Below are positions 34,769 to 43,294 of a stretch of DNA of 64,000 bases, in pieces. Positions within the stretch are counted from its first letter, which is position 1. Each line of letters begins with the position of its first letter. This DNA comes from Algibacter lectus. GTDB taxonomy: Bacteria; Bacteroidota; Bacteroidia; Flavobacteriales; Flavobacteriaceae. The translations under genes and the position numbers were made by a program. Location: positions 62,001 to 126,000 of the forward strand of contig NZ_FOLN01000003.1 in assembly GCF_900112395.1 (NCBI RefSeq), given 5' to 3'. The notes under the pieces were generated by a model that saw only the letters and a program-made list of their open reading frames with translations, made no database searches and was not told the DNA's origin.

Positions 34769-37184
34769 TGTAATCTTCTAAAGTTTTAATAAACTTTTCT
34801 AACTCTTTTTTAAAAGCTATAAAATCGTTATTTTCTATAGTTTTACTCAATTCGAAGGTTTCCAAAAAAGGAATAACTGCTTCAACATTTAACTGTTTAA
34901 ACATAGTAAGCATTTTATGGCTTAAGCTATTAATGGTGTTAATATCATTAGTGTTTTTAGCAACAGTTAATAACTCATCATTCTTCTTAGTATCGTCTAA
35001 AAACGTTTTTAATATCCCTTTAACCGCATCGGTATCATTATTAAAAAAAGTACTTAAGGACACAATATTAAATCCTTCTGGTTCTATAGGTTCTTCATTA
35101 ATATTTTTTTCTTTAATATAAGTACCTTCACTACTAAAAAACGATTCTAAAACATGTTGAATTTTACTAGAATTAAATGGTTTTATGATCACTTCGGAAA
35201 AACCATTATTTAAATAATCTTTAGTAGACATTTTTGCACGACCCGTCATCGCAATTATAGGTTGATTTTTATAAGAAGTATCTGTTTTAATAATTTCCAT
35301 AAATTGAATACCATTCATTTTTGGCAGCTGGATATCTGTTAAAACAAAATCGAAATCTATCTGTTTTATTTCATCTAAAGCATTTTTTGCATTTCCAAAT
35401 ACATAAGCTTGTATACCGTATTGTTTTAAAACATCGTGAATAAATTGCTGCATAGAGGCATCATCTTCCACAACTATGGCTTTTAAATTAAAAATAGGTT
35501 TTACTAATACCTCTGTAGATGTGTTATTCGCATTTAAAGGCTTATTAGAACGCTTTACAGGTATTTTTAAAGTAAATATACTGCCTTTGTTTAATTCGCT
35601 CTCTAAAGTTAAATCTCCGCCTAAAATTTCAACTAATTTTTTAGAAATGGTTAAACCTAATCCAAACCCTTTATCATTACTATTTTGATTATTATCTGCC
35701 TGAGCAAATTCTTTAAAAATATGTTCTTTTTGATTATCATTAATTCCAACTCCAGTATCGCTCACTTTAATTTCTAATACATCTTCTTTTAATAAACTCG
35801 ATACGGTAATACTACCTTCATTTGTGAATTTATACGCATTGATAACCAAATTAAACAACACTTGCTTTAATCGAAATGGGTCTGTAATAATGAGATTTTC
35901 TATAGATTGATCATGCTCCAAAATAAATTCAACAGGCTTATTTTTAATGCTATTTTTTACATGTTGAACAATTTCTTCTATATGATTTTCTAAATTGAAT
36001 GGTATAGATTCTATGGTGATATTTCCGTTTTCTAATTTCGAAAATTCTAAAAGATCGTCCACTAGTTTTCCCATATAATTAGAAGCACTAGAAATATGTT
36101 CTATATAATTTTTATCTTTTTTTTCTAGAACCGATTGTTGTAATAATTCGCTAAACCCAGTAATAGTACTTAAAGGGGTTCGTAAATCGTGACTTACCAT
36201 AGAAATTAATTGCTCTCTACTTTTTAAAAGTGACGATGTGGTTTCATTAGCTTCTTCGAGTTGTTTTCGGTAACGCTGTGTTTTTCTAAACTCGTTTAAA
36301 ATGATAATCGAAAAAATAATAATTACAATAAAACTTATAGCTGCAGATGCTAAAATTATATTTTTACTACGATTAATTGTTAACTCTCTTTGTTGATTAA
36401 TAACACTGCTATAGTCTACAATATCGCGCTCTAAGGCACTTAATAATTGTTGTAATTTTCTAAAAATTATTAAATCGTTTTGAATAAGTTCACTTTCTTT
36501 TTTCTGTAAAAATACCCGCTGATTATTCGATTTAACCTGCACATCTTTCAGCATACTTTTAGAAATGGACAGCAACGAATCGATCTCTACTTGGTCGGTT
36601 TGTTTTATAGAATCTCTAGGATTATATTTATTAAGTATTTTAACATACTCTTCAAAATTCGAACGCGTTTTTTTATCTAAAGCATCAGGATTTTTAACTA
36701 AATCGTTTATGGAAACCTTGCCTAAATGAGAGTCTATAGAGGTAAGTTTATTAATAGCTTTGTTTATAGATTCATCTGCATTATCGCGGGTTTTCAATTC
36801 TTTTAACTCCTTGATATTTTCAAACTTTTGGTTTACATAAACTTTAATACTATCTAAAATATGTTGTTGACTATCACTGTTAATAAGTGATCTAAGTGAA
36901 TCTATTTTTAAAAGAAGTTGTTCGTTTTCAAAAACATACTCATCAAATTTTTCTGAAGATTTTAACTGAATTGCAGCTCTGGCTAAACTTTCATTTTCGT
37001 AAATATCGGCAATTAAACTTCCTGCTCTAATAATTTTACTTCTATCGGTAATATCTTCTTTCTGTAAACTTGTAAACGTTTTTATTTCATGAAAAATTAA
37101 AAACCCCGAAACGGTAGCTAAACTAGCAAGTATTATATAGCCAATTATAACTTTAAAAGTAATAGCGCGTCTAGCATATTTCAT
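34761..37184 (-). CDS. Hybrid sensor histidine kinase with receiver and HPt domains
   Basis: 807 residues from the ATG at 37182-37184 (MKYARRAITFKVIIGY); 18 more codons upstream are open but look unlike a protein start. Domains in order: membrane helix about 10-30, a helical periplasmic sensor region of about 240 residues, membrane helix about 275-295, short coil, HisKA with H in MVSHDLRTPLS, HATPase (NLVINAYKF, DTGVGI, GFGLGL), receiver with Asp in FVLTDIQLPKMNG, and C-terminal HPt with His in SLSHKMLTMF. A full phosphorelay, His-Asp-His, ending presumably on the NtrC-type regulator that converges on it. The stimulus is unknown. Confidence 0.93.
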   Translation of the reverse strand: MKYARRAITFKVIIGYIILASLATVSGFLIFHEIKTFTSLQKEDITDRSKIIRAGSLIADIYENESLARAAIQLKSSEKFDEYVFENEQLLLKIDSLRSLINSDSQQHILDSIKVYVNQKFENIKELKELKTRDNADESINKAINKLTSIDSHLGKVSINDLVKNPDALDKKTRSNFEEYVKILNKYNPRDSIKQTDQVEIDSLLSISKSMLKDVQVKSNNQRVFLQKKESELIQNDLIIFRKLQQLLSALERDIVDYSSVINQQRELTINRSKNIILASAAISFIVIIIFSIIILNEFRKTQRYRKQLEEANETTSSLLKSREQLISMVSHDLRTPLSTITGFSELLQQSVLEKKDKNYIEHISSASNYMGKLVDDLLEFSKLENGNITIESIPFNLENHIEEIVQHVKNSIKNKPVEFILEHDQSIENLIITDPFRLKQVLFNLVINAYKFTNEGSITVSSLLKEDVLEIKVSDTGVGINDNQKEHIFKEFAQADNNQNSNDKGFGLGLTISKKLVEILGGDLTLESELNKGSIFTLKIPVKRSNKPLNANNTSTEVLVKPIFNLKAIVVEDDASMQQFIHDVLKQYGIQAYVFGNAKNALDEIKQIDFDFVLTDIQLPKMNGIQFMEIIKTDTSYKNQPIIAMTGRAKMSTKDYLNNGFSEVIIKPFNSSKIQHVLESFFSSEGTYIKEKNINEEPIEPEGFNIVSLSTFFNNDTDAVKGILKTFLDDTKKNDELLTVAKNTNDINTINSLSHKMLTMFKQLNVEAVIPFLETFELSKTIENNDFIAFKKELEKFIKTLEDYIN

Positions 37185-37245
37185 AAAAATACATGTTGTG
37201 TTAACTCTAAAAATAAATGATAATATACAACTAAGCAACTAGCAT

Positions 37246-37293
37246 AAAAAAATAAAATTCATGCAGTTAGAATTTTAACCACATGAATTTTAT
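37246..37293 (-). terminator. Terminator of the head-GIN-domain gene
   Basis: Twelve-pair arms ATAAAATTCATG (37252-37263) and CATGAATTTTAT (37282-37293); read on the minus strand the hairpin is followed by a T-run. Confidence 0.7.
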
Positions 37294-37317
37294 ACTATTT
37301 AAAAAAAAGAAATTATC

Positions 37318-37992
37318 TTAATCTACATATTTCACACGTCCGCCAAATGCTTTATTTTCGGTAACATTCTTTGGTTTTCCGTGTATATACACATCACCAC
37401 CAGCTCTAATATTTACATCCACCTCGTCGGTAGCTGTTACGTGAGCTTCTCCTGCAGCTTTAATAGCCACATCGGTTTTGGTTGTTTTTAAATTTTCACC
37501 ATTGTAAATACCACCTGTGTACAATGATATTTTTTGACTTGTAGATGTACCAGTCGCTTCTACTATACCGCCAGAATTAGCTTTAATATTCGCGTAACTC
37601 ACTTTTAAAGGTATCTTGATAGATGCACCCTCTTGCGCTCTTAAATCGATCTCGAATTGCTCGATGGTATCGTTAGAAAACACTTTAGATCCTTCGTTAA
37701 CATCAATAACATCTAAAGCTGTATAATGCAGTTTAATTTTAATGTTGTTGCCATCAAAAATTTCGTTTAAACTCATTTTTATTTTAAGTAACCCGTTTTT
37801 ATTAACAATTACAACATCTTCAGCATTTCTACCGGTAATTTCAACCTTGTTAACATTATCTTTTACCAGCTCTACCTCTATTAAATCGTAAACTTTCAAG
37901 GTTTTAAATTCTCCAATTTCCTTATCTATTTCGTTATTTGCAAATAAGGTTGTCGTGATACATAGTACTAAAATTTTAACTAATGTTTTCAT
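37318..37992 (-). CDS. Head GIN domain (DUF2807) secreted protein
   Basis: 224 residues: signal peptide (MKTLVKILVLCITTTLFA) followed by beta-helix-like repeats (VKDNVNKVEITGRNAEDVVIV, LKIKMSLNEIFDGNNIKIKLHY, LDVIDVNEGSKVFS, GASIKIPLKVSYANIKANSGGIVEATGTST, EVDVNIRAGGDVYIHGKP), the usual auto-transporter-adhesin-like head GIN domain of Bacteroidota. Function unknown; probably periplasmic or surface-exposed. Monocistronic with own terminator. Confidence 0.85.
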   Translation of the reverse strand: MKTLVKILVLCITTTLFANNEIDKEIGEFKTLKVYDLIEVELVKDNVNKVEITGRNAEDVVIVNKNGLLKIKMSLNEIFDGNNIKIKLHYTALDVIDVNEGSKVFSNDTIEQFEIDLRAQEGASIKIPLKVSYANIKANSGGIVEATGTSTSQKISLYTGGIYNGENLKTTKTDVAIKAAGEAHVTATDEVDVNIRAGGDVYIHGKPKNVTENKAFGGRVKYVD

Positions 37993-38106
37993 CTGTATAT
38001 TTTATTTTTTTAATTTCAATGATATAATGAAATGTAAAATTATCAATAATTATTCCGAAGTGTAAAACTTTAGCAAAACATTATCATTAGGCAAGTTAAG
38101 CAATAA

Positions 38107-38406
38107 CTAAACCACCATAACTGCTGTACCGGTAATAGAGACTATAATAATACCCGAATTTGGCATCGTTTCTATATCTAACGCAATACCAACAACGGCA
38201 TTTGCGCCTAATTTGTTAGCATTAGCATGCAGTTTTTGAAAAGCTGCTTCCTTTACTTCATTGATTTTATTCTCGTAATTTTCGTAATATTTTTCCATAT
38301 TAAACGAAATTGTAGTTTTTGGCATATTAACATCTACGCCACTTACAACACCTAAATAGTTTTTAATGCTGTGTCCTTCAATAGTGTTTGTTGTTGTTAA
38401 AATCAT
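38107..38406 (-). CDS. YbjQ/UPF0145 family protein
   Basis: 99 residues, cytosolic. MILTTTNTIEGHSIKNYLGVVSG and KLGANAVVGIALDIE are the signature segments of the YbjQ family, which forms pentamers and is often annotated as a heavy-metal-binding domain. No Cys residues are present, so metal binding is not obvious from the sequence. It is divergent from the Cys-rich peptide gene and separated by 198 bases, giving a possible shared regulatory region. Confidence 0.85.
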   Translation of the reverse strand: MILTTTNTIEGHSIKNYLGVVSGVDVNMPKTTISFNMEKYYENYENKINEVKEAAFQKLHANANKLGANAVVGIALDIETMPNSGIIIVSITGTAVMVV

Positions 38407-38604
38407 GTCTTTATCGTTTTGTTTATAAGTATAAAAAACCGCAATAAAGTTACAGTTATTTACTATTTTTTGAAAATATGTGTTAAAAACAAGCTTTAGT
38501 ATTTTTAATTGAAATAAAATGTTAAAAAAGAATTAAATCGAATAAAAAATGTATCTTTTTTAACCTTCGCCAGTCTACTTAGTGAATAATAAAATTTAAA
38601 TGCT

Positions 38605-38718
38605 ATGAATAATTGTAAATGCACAAACTGTAGTTGTACTAATTGCAACTGTACAAATTGTTTAGAAAGTAAATGCCTTTGCGAAAAATGCGAATGCGAT
38701 ACATGTAACTGTTGTTAA
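38605..38718 (+). CDS. Metallothionein-like 37-residue Cys-rich peptide
   Basis: 37 codons from ATG 38605 to TAA 38716-38718, encoding 14 Cys. From residue 4 the Cys follow a regular C-x-C-x2-C rhythm (CKCTNCSCTNC, NCTNC, then CLCEKCECDTCNCC after LESK), the spacing of metallothioneins that bind zinc, copper or cadmium as thiolate clusters. No signal peptide. Upstream blocks AACCTT (38562-38567) and GTCTAC (38573-38578) resemble ECF-type promoter halves, but the 5-base gap is too short for the usual geometry; TATCTTTT nearby is a near -7 match. A terminator and a SigZ-like gene follow. The alternative is a Cys-codon leader peptide controlling the sigma gene. Confidence 0.75.
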   Translation: MNNCKCTNCSCTNCNCTNCLESKCLCEKCECDTCNCC

Positions 38719-38727
38719 ACCCAATAT

Positions 38728-38757
38728 AAGGTTAGTTTTAAAACTAACCTTTTTTTA
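38728..38757 (+). terminator. Intrinsic terminator between the Cys-rich peptide and the sigma factor
   Basis: A perfect 24-base palindrome (38728-38751: aaggttagtttt and its complement) followed by T-run. It ends only 9 bases before the sigma factor ATG, so it can act as an attenuator for that gene. Confidence 0.85.
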
Positions 38758-38766
38758 TTTTTGAAT

Positions 38767-39297
38767 ATGGAAACCCAAAACATATGGAATACTTTCAACG
38801 ACGAACTTTATTTTTTTATACTTAAACGTGTAAAAAATAAAAACGATACCAATGATATTTTCCAAAATACCTTTTTAAAAATTCATAAAAATCTAGATAA
38901 ACTTAAAAATGAAGAAAAAGTAAAAGCTTGGATTTTTCAGATTGCTAGAAATGAAATTACAAACCACTTTAATAAAGAGGCTCTTTATGCAGGTGAAGAA
39001 GTAAATACTAACAAAGAAATTTCTCAAGATATTAATGAAGACGTATGTTGTTTTGACCGTTTTATAACCGATTTACCAAAAATTTATCAGGATGTTATTG
39101 AACTAGTTTACATTAAAGGCTTAAAACAAAAAGAAGTAGCGAGTACTCTAGATATAAGCCTAGAAAATGTAAAAGCTAGAATAAAAAGATCTAAGGAAAT
39201 TTTAAAAACAAATTTTAAGGCCTGTTGTAAATACGAATTGGATAAAAAAGGAAACTTAATTGGTGAGCCCGATTGTACCATTTGTAATCCTTGTTAA
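38767..39297 (+). CDS. SigZ-like ECF RNA polymerase sigma factor with Cys-rich tail
   Basis: 176 residues. I choose ATG 38767 (METQNIWNTF), as a TTG two codons upstream lies at the foot of the terminator. Region 2: LYFFILKRVKNKNDTNDIFQNTFLKIHKNLDKL, AWIFQIARNEITNHF; region 4: LPKIYQDVIELVYIKGLKQKEVASTLDISLENVKARIKRSKEIL. Then a tail with CC and C-x2-C-x2-C spacing (FKACCKYELD, PDCTICNPC), and a CC at the linker (NEDVCCFDRF). The Cys-rich end is typical of the SigZ group and suggests metal or redox sensing in place of an anti-sigma factor; none is adjacent. Promoter must be upstream of, or inside, the terminator. Confidence 0.85.
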   Translation: METQNIWNTFNDELYFFILKRVKNKNDTNDIFQNTFLKIHKNLDKLKNEEKVKAWIFQIARNEITNHFNKEALYAGEEVNTNKEISQDINEDVCCFDRFITDLPKIYQDVIELVYIKGLKQKEVASTLDISLENVKARIKRSKEILKTNFKACCKYELDKKGNLIGEPDCTICNPC

Positions 39298-39695
39298 TAA
39301 CTTCTCGAAACCTTTAAAAATTAAGACAAATCGAAGCTTTTTTACAAGAAATAAGTATGATTATGTGATTTTTTCTAGCCTCAAAATAACAAGAAAAATG
39401 TGGTGAAATATTTAGTTATACCTCTTTAAAATTTCATCCAAATACTTATAAAATGTTGATAGTCATGTCGACGTATGCAGACATCACTTAACGAAAAGTT
39501 TTTTTGAAGCAATGATAAAAAAGGACAAAAAAAACCATTCAATTAACCAAAAACGCAATAAATATGTGCGTTAGGGATTGAACGGTTTGTTTGAAATCCT
39601 TTTTGTTTTTTCTTTCAAAAACAAAAAGATTGAGTAGTGAAAGCCCGACTCTAACTGCGCCTTAAAAGCGCGGTTAGAGTAATGCACAACTTATT
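39298..39695. other. Gene-free region (398 bases) with a structured element
   Basis: No protein gene seen. The left 230 bases are unremarkable and AT-rich. The right part (39531-39681) holds three hairpins described as a separate feature. Confidence 0.7.
39531..39681. repeat. Structured intergenic element, candidate dispersed flavobacterial repeat or RNA
   Basis: Three hairpins in about 150 bases: (1) AAACC-a-TTCAAT (39532-39543) and AACGCA (39552-39557) pair with TGCGTT (39567-39572) and ATTGAA-c-GGTTT (39577-39588); (2) a T-run/A-run stem around 39599-39629 (CTTTTT..AAAAAG); (3) CTCTAAC-t-GCGC with GCGC-g-GTTAGAG (39650-39680). The core gggattgaa..gaaagcccgac reminds me of repeats dispersed between genes in flavobacterial genomes. 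Strand and function unknown; hairpin 3 lacks a T-run and is a weak candidate for the rnr terminator. Confidence 0.55.
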
Positions 39696-41900
39696 TTATT
39701 CTTGATTTTCTGGCTTACCTATTAAATGAAAATCTAAGTGTTTTTTAACTAAATCTGCATTTTTAACGCTCACAATAATCTCTTCTCCAAGCTGGTAAGA
39801 AATTTTATTTTTGCTACCAACCATACTGTAAGTATCTTGATCGAAGGCGTAATGATCGTCTTTCATGTCACGAACACTTACCATACCTTCACATTTATTA
39901 GAAATAATTTCTACATAAATTCCCCAATCGGTTACTCCAGAAATAACACCAACAAATTCTTCATCTTGATGATCTTGCATGAATTTAATTTGCATGTATT
40001 TTATAGAATCGCGCTCGGCTCTAGTTGCCAAACCTTCCATGTTGCTGGAATGCTGACATTTTTCTTCGTAAACATCTTGATTTGCCGATTTTCCTCCGTC
40101 TAAATACAACTGCAATAATCTATGCGCCATAACATCTGGATATCGACGAATTGGCGATGTAAAGTGACTGTAATAATCGAAAGCTAAACCGTAATGCCCA
40201 ATATTTTTGGTAGTATATTCGGCTTTACTCATGGTTCTAATCGTTAAAGTATCGACCAGGTTTTGTTCTTTTTTACCGTTAACATCTTTAAGTAAATTAT
40301 TAAGCGATGCTGATACAGATTTACGATCTTTAAAATCTAATTTGTAACCAAATTTAGACACAACATTCTGTAAATTATCTAGTTTGCTATCGTCTGGCTC
40401 ATCGTGCGTACGGTAAACAAAGGTCTTTTTAGGATCTTTTTTACCAACAAATTCCGATACTTTTCGGTTTGCTAATAACATAAATTCTTCAATTAATTTA
40501 TTAGCGTCTTTACTGGTTTTAAAGAAGACTCCTACTGGGTTTGCATTTTCGTCTAAGTCAAATTTTACTTCTACCTTATCAAAAGAAATAGCTCCAGACG
40601 TCATACGTTTACCACGCATTAATTTTGCTAAATCGTCCATTTTTAAAATGGCATCGGCAACTTTTTGATCGGCTTTGTAAGCTTCTCCTGTTAACGAAAC
40701 TTCTTTAGGAATGTTATTTGTGTTGCTTTCAATAATGGCTTGCGCCTCTTCGTAAGCAAAACGTGCATCACTATACGTTACCGTACGGCCATACCATTCG
40801 TTTTTAATTTCACATTTATCATTCATTTGAAACACTGCAGAGAATGTTAATTTCTCTTCGTGTGGACGCAGCGAACAAGCGTTATTCGATAAAACCTCTG
40901 GAAGCATAGGAACTACCCTATCTACTAAATAAACCGATGTAGCGCGCTCGTAAGCCTCATCGTCTAAAATGGTACCTTCTTGTAAATAATGTGAAACATC
41001 GGCAATATGAATTCCTATTTCGTATAAACCGTTGTCTAACACCTCAAAAGATAAGGCATCATCGAAATCTTTGGCATCTTTTGGATCTATGGTAAAAGTT
41101 AAATCTTTACGCATATCTCGACGCTTAGAAATCTCTTCTTCAGTTATTGTAGTATCAATATTGTTCGCAAACTCTTCTACTTCATGAGGAAATTCCATTG
41201 GCAACCCGTACTCTGCTAAAATAGCATGAATTTCGGTATTATGTTCGCCTGGTTTACCTAGTACTTTTAAAACTTTTCCATTTGGAGAATCGGATTTTTC
41301 TGGCCAATCTTCTAGAGAAACCAGTACTTTATCACCATCTTCAGCTTTATTAATTTTATTTATTGGTACAAAAATATCTTTGTACATTTTATTGCTATCA
41401 CATACTACAAAAGCAAAATTCTTTTTTTCGTGAATTTGAATTACACCAACATATTCGCTTTTAGCACGTTTAATAATGTTAGTAATTTCACCTTCCATTT
41501 TACCACGAACTCTACGTTTGTAAGCGTAAAATTCTACTTCGTCACCATTTAAAGCTTTATTAATATTGTTTGAGGCAATAAATACATCGTCTTCAAAATC
41601 GTCGCAAATAATATAGCCATTTCCTTTGGCTGCTAAATCTAAAATTCCGGTGTGGTATTCCGCATTTATAACGGCTTTAAACTTACCACGCTCTACTTCT
41701 TCAATTTCTTTTTTACCTTGTAAATCGCGAAGTTTCTTTATAATTTGATTTCGGCTACTCGCATCGTTAACACCAATTTTTGCTGCTATTTGCTTGTAGT
41801 TAAAAGTTTGGTTTCTTTCTTTTTTTAATATACTTAAGATTGTATTTGATAGGTTGGAAATCCCTTTACTTTTGGATTTTCCTTTTTTCTTTCTTGTCAT
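39696..41900 (-). CDS. rnr: Ribonuclease R
   Basis: 734 residues: N-terminal helix-turn-helix-like region (about 12-65), cold-shock domains (YHTGILDLAAKGNGYIICDD, VGVIQIHEKKNFAFV), the RNB catalytic domain with TIDPKDAKDFDDALSFE, whose Asp residues hold the metals, and the S1 domain near the C-terminus (FVGVISGVTDWGIYVEI). It degrades structured RNA 3' to 5'. The downstream hairpin at 39650-39680 is not a clear terminator. The promoter should lie in the candidate origin region. Confidence 0.96.
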   Translation of the reverse strand: MTRKKKGKSKSKGISNLSNTILSILKKERNQTFNYKQIAAKIGVNDASSRNQIIKKLRDLQGKKEIEEVERGKFKAVINAEYHTGILDLAAKGNGYIICDDFEDDVFIASNNINKALNGDEVEFYAYKRRVRGKMEGEITNIIKRAKSEYVGVIQIHEKKNFAFVVCDSNKMYKDIFVPINKINKAEDGDKVLVSLEDWPEKSDSPNGKVLKVLGKPGEHNTEIHAILAEYGLPMEFPHEVEEFANNIDTTITEEEISKRRDMRKDLTFTIDPKDAKDFDDALSFEVLDNGLYEIGIHIADVSHYLQEGTILDDEAYERATSVYLVDRVVPMLPEVLSNNACSLRPHEEKLTFSAVFQMNDKCEIKNEWYGRTVTYSDARFAYEEAQAIIESNTNNIPKEVSLTGEAYKADQKVADAILKMDDLAKLMRGKRMTSGAISFDKVEVKFDLDENANPVGVFFKTSKDANKLIEEFMLLANRKVSEFVGKKDPKKTFVYRTHDEPDDSKLDNLQNVVSKFGYKLDFKDRKSVSASLNNLLKDVNGKKEQNLVDTLTIRTMSKAEYTTKNIGHYGLAFDYYSHFTSPIRRYPDVMAHRLLQLYLDGGKSANQDVYEEKCQHSSNMEGLATRAERDSIKYMQIKFMQDHQDEEFVGVISGVTDWGIYVEIISNKCEGMVSVRDMKDDHYAFDQDTYSMVGSKNKISYQLGEEIIVSVKNADLVKKHLDFHLIGKPENQE

Positions 41901-42817
41901 TTAATTTGTAATCATTTTGATTTCCTAAGATAATGGAAATTCTGTTATCTAATAGCGTAATTTTAGGAGAAGATGCGCTATTTATTTTATACAAAGCTAC
42001 AATTTATATATTAAATGATATTTTCTAAAGGTTAAATTAATGAAAACTAAGTGCTTTAGAACGTTTTTTAGCTTATCAACAAATAGTTTAATTATAACTA
42101 TATTTTTTAAAGTAAATAGAATTAATAATTTAAAAAGATATTTATAAAAAGTAAAATATAGCGTTTTCCCTATTTTAAGTAAAAACTCAATTTTCCTTAA
42201 ATTTTAGAGTTATCCACATATATATATATATAATCAGTTTTTCTTTTAAATTTAAAAAAAATAATAGTGCTTATTATAGCTTGTGAATAGCGGTATAACT
42301 TTTACAAGCTTTATTTTGATTTGTATTTTATTGAATGTTGTTGATAACAAATGAACAGCTTTAAACACTCTAACTCATTTAATTTAAAGCTTTTTAAAAA
42401 TGCTATTAACAATTGTTAATAAACCATATTAACAACAATTTTTAATAACTCTCGATATTAACAATTCTAAAAACTACCATTTTTAATGCTAATAACTTAA
42501 CCAAAAATTTACGCTAACTTATTTGCATGTTACCTAAATGTTATGGATTGTAAAAATTATTGGATATTCAATGATTTTCTTTTACAAACTAATCAACACT
42601 TATTAACAAGTAATGAATACAGTAATACACATTAGTATTACAATTGTTAATAACCCTAGCACTTTTTAAGCTTAGTATTTACAAGGTATTGATTTGTAAA
42701 GTATTAATAGCTTTTAACGTAAATTTAGCACGTATACCTATAGTTAGCACATTGCAAATATATAATAGCAGTACATTATTTAGTACCTTTGTTTAAGTTT
42801 ACTTTAATATATATATA
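41901..42817. other. oriC: Candidate chromosomal replication origin (oriC) between rnr and rpiB
   Basis: 917 bases without a gene and very AT-rich. DnaA-box-like nonamers: TTATCCACA (42210-42218, perfect E. coli consensus, directly followed by an AT-repeat to 42232), TTATCAACA (42073-42081; inverted at 42339-42347), TTATTAACA (42600-42608; inverted at 42414-42422 and 42645-42653), CTATTCACA (inverted, 42282-42290), plus CTATTAACA 42403-42411 and ATATTAACA at 42426 and 42455. ATTAACAATTGTTAAT (42405-42420) is a perfect palindrome. Hand counts suggest that GC skew changes sign-level across this point, and parS-like sites lie 26-28 kb away. TTATTAACA also occurs in neighbouring genes, so only the clustering and TTATCCACA/TTATCAACA are telling. 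Confidence 0.65.
42784..42791 (+). promoter_or_regulatory. -7 box of rpiB
   Basis: TACCTTTG, 26 bases before the rpiB start codon, at the right edge of the candidate origin. Confidence 0.55.
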
Positions 42818-43252
42818 ATGACAATCTCCATAGGAAACGATCACGCAGGAACTGAGTATAAATTTGCTATTATTAAGCATTTAGAAGCAAAAGGAATCAC
42901 TATTATTAACCACGGTACAGATGTTAACGATAGTGTGGATTATGCAGATTTTGTACATCCAGTTGCAGACGATGTTGAAAACGAGAAATCTACTTTTGGT
43001 ATTTTAATTTGTGGTAGTGCTAATGGTGTAGCTATGACGGCTAATAAACATCAAAAAATTAGAGCAGGATTATGCTGGAATAAAGAAATTGTACATTTAA
43101 TACGTAGCCATAATAATGCTAATATTTTATGTATTCCAGCGCGTTTTACTGCTGTACAGCAAGTTATAGAAATGGTAGATGTATTTTTAAATACAGAATT
43201 TGAAGGCGGACGTCACCAAAACCGTATAGATAAAATACCTTTATCTTGTTAA
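42818..43252 (+). CDS. rpiB: Ribose-5-phosphate isomerase B
   Basis: 144 residues. It interconverts ribose-5-phosphate and ribulose-5-phosphate. Seen: GNDHAGTEYKFAI at the start, INHGTDVNDSVDYADFVHPVAD, the active-site segment FGILICGSANGVAMTANKH with the catalytic Cys, RAGLCWN and HNNANILCIPAR. First gene to the right of the candidate origin, on the strand codirectional with rightward replication, with the cation efflux gene following on the same strand. Confidence 0.95.
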   Translation: MTISIGNDHAGTEYKFAIIKHLEAKGITIINHGTDVNDSVDYADFVHPVADDVENEKSTFGILICGSANGVAMTANKHQKIRAGLCWNKEIVHLIRSHNNANILCIPARFTAVQQVIEMVDVFLNTEFEGGRHQNRIDKIPLSC

Positions 43253-43294
43253 TAAGAGTTTTCTTTTTAATAAACTACAGTTGAAATAAAATAA

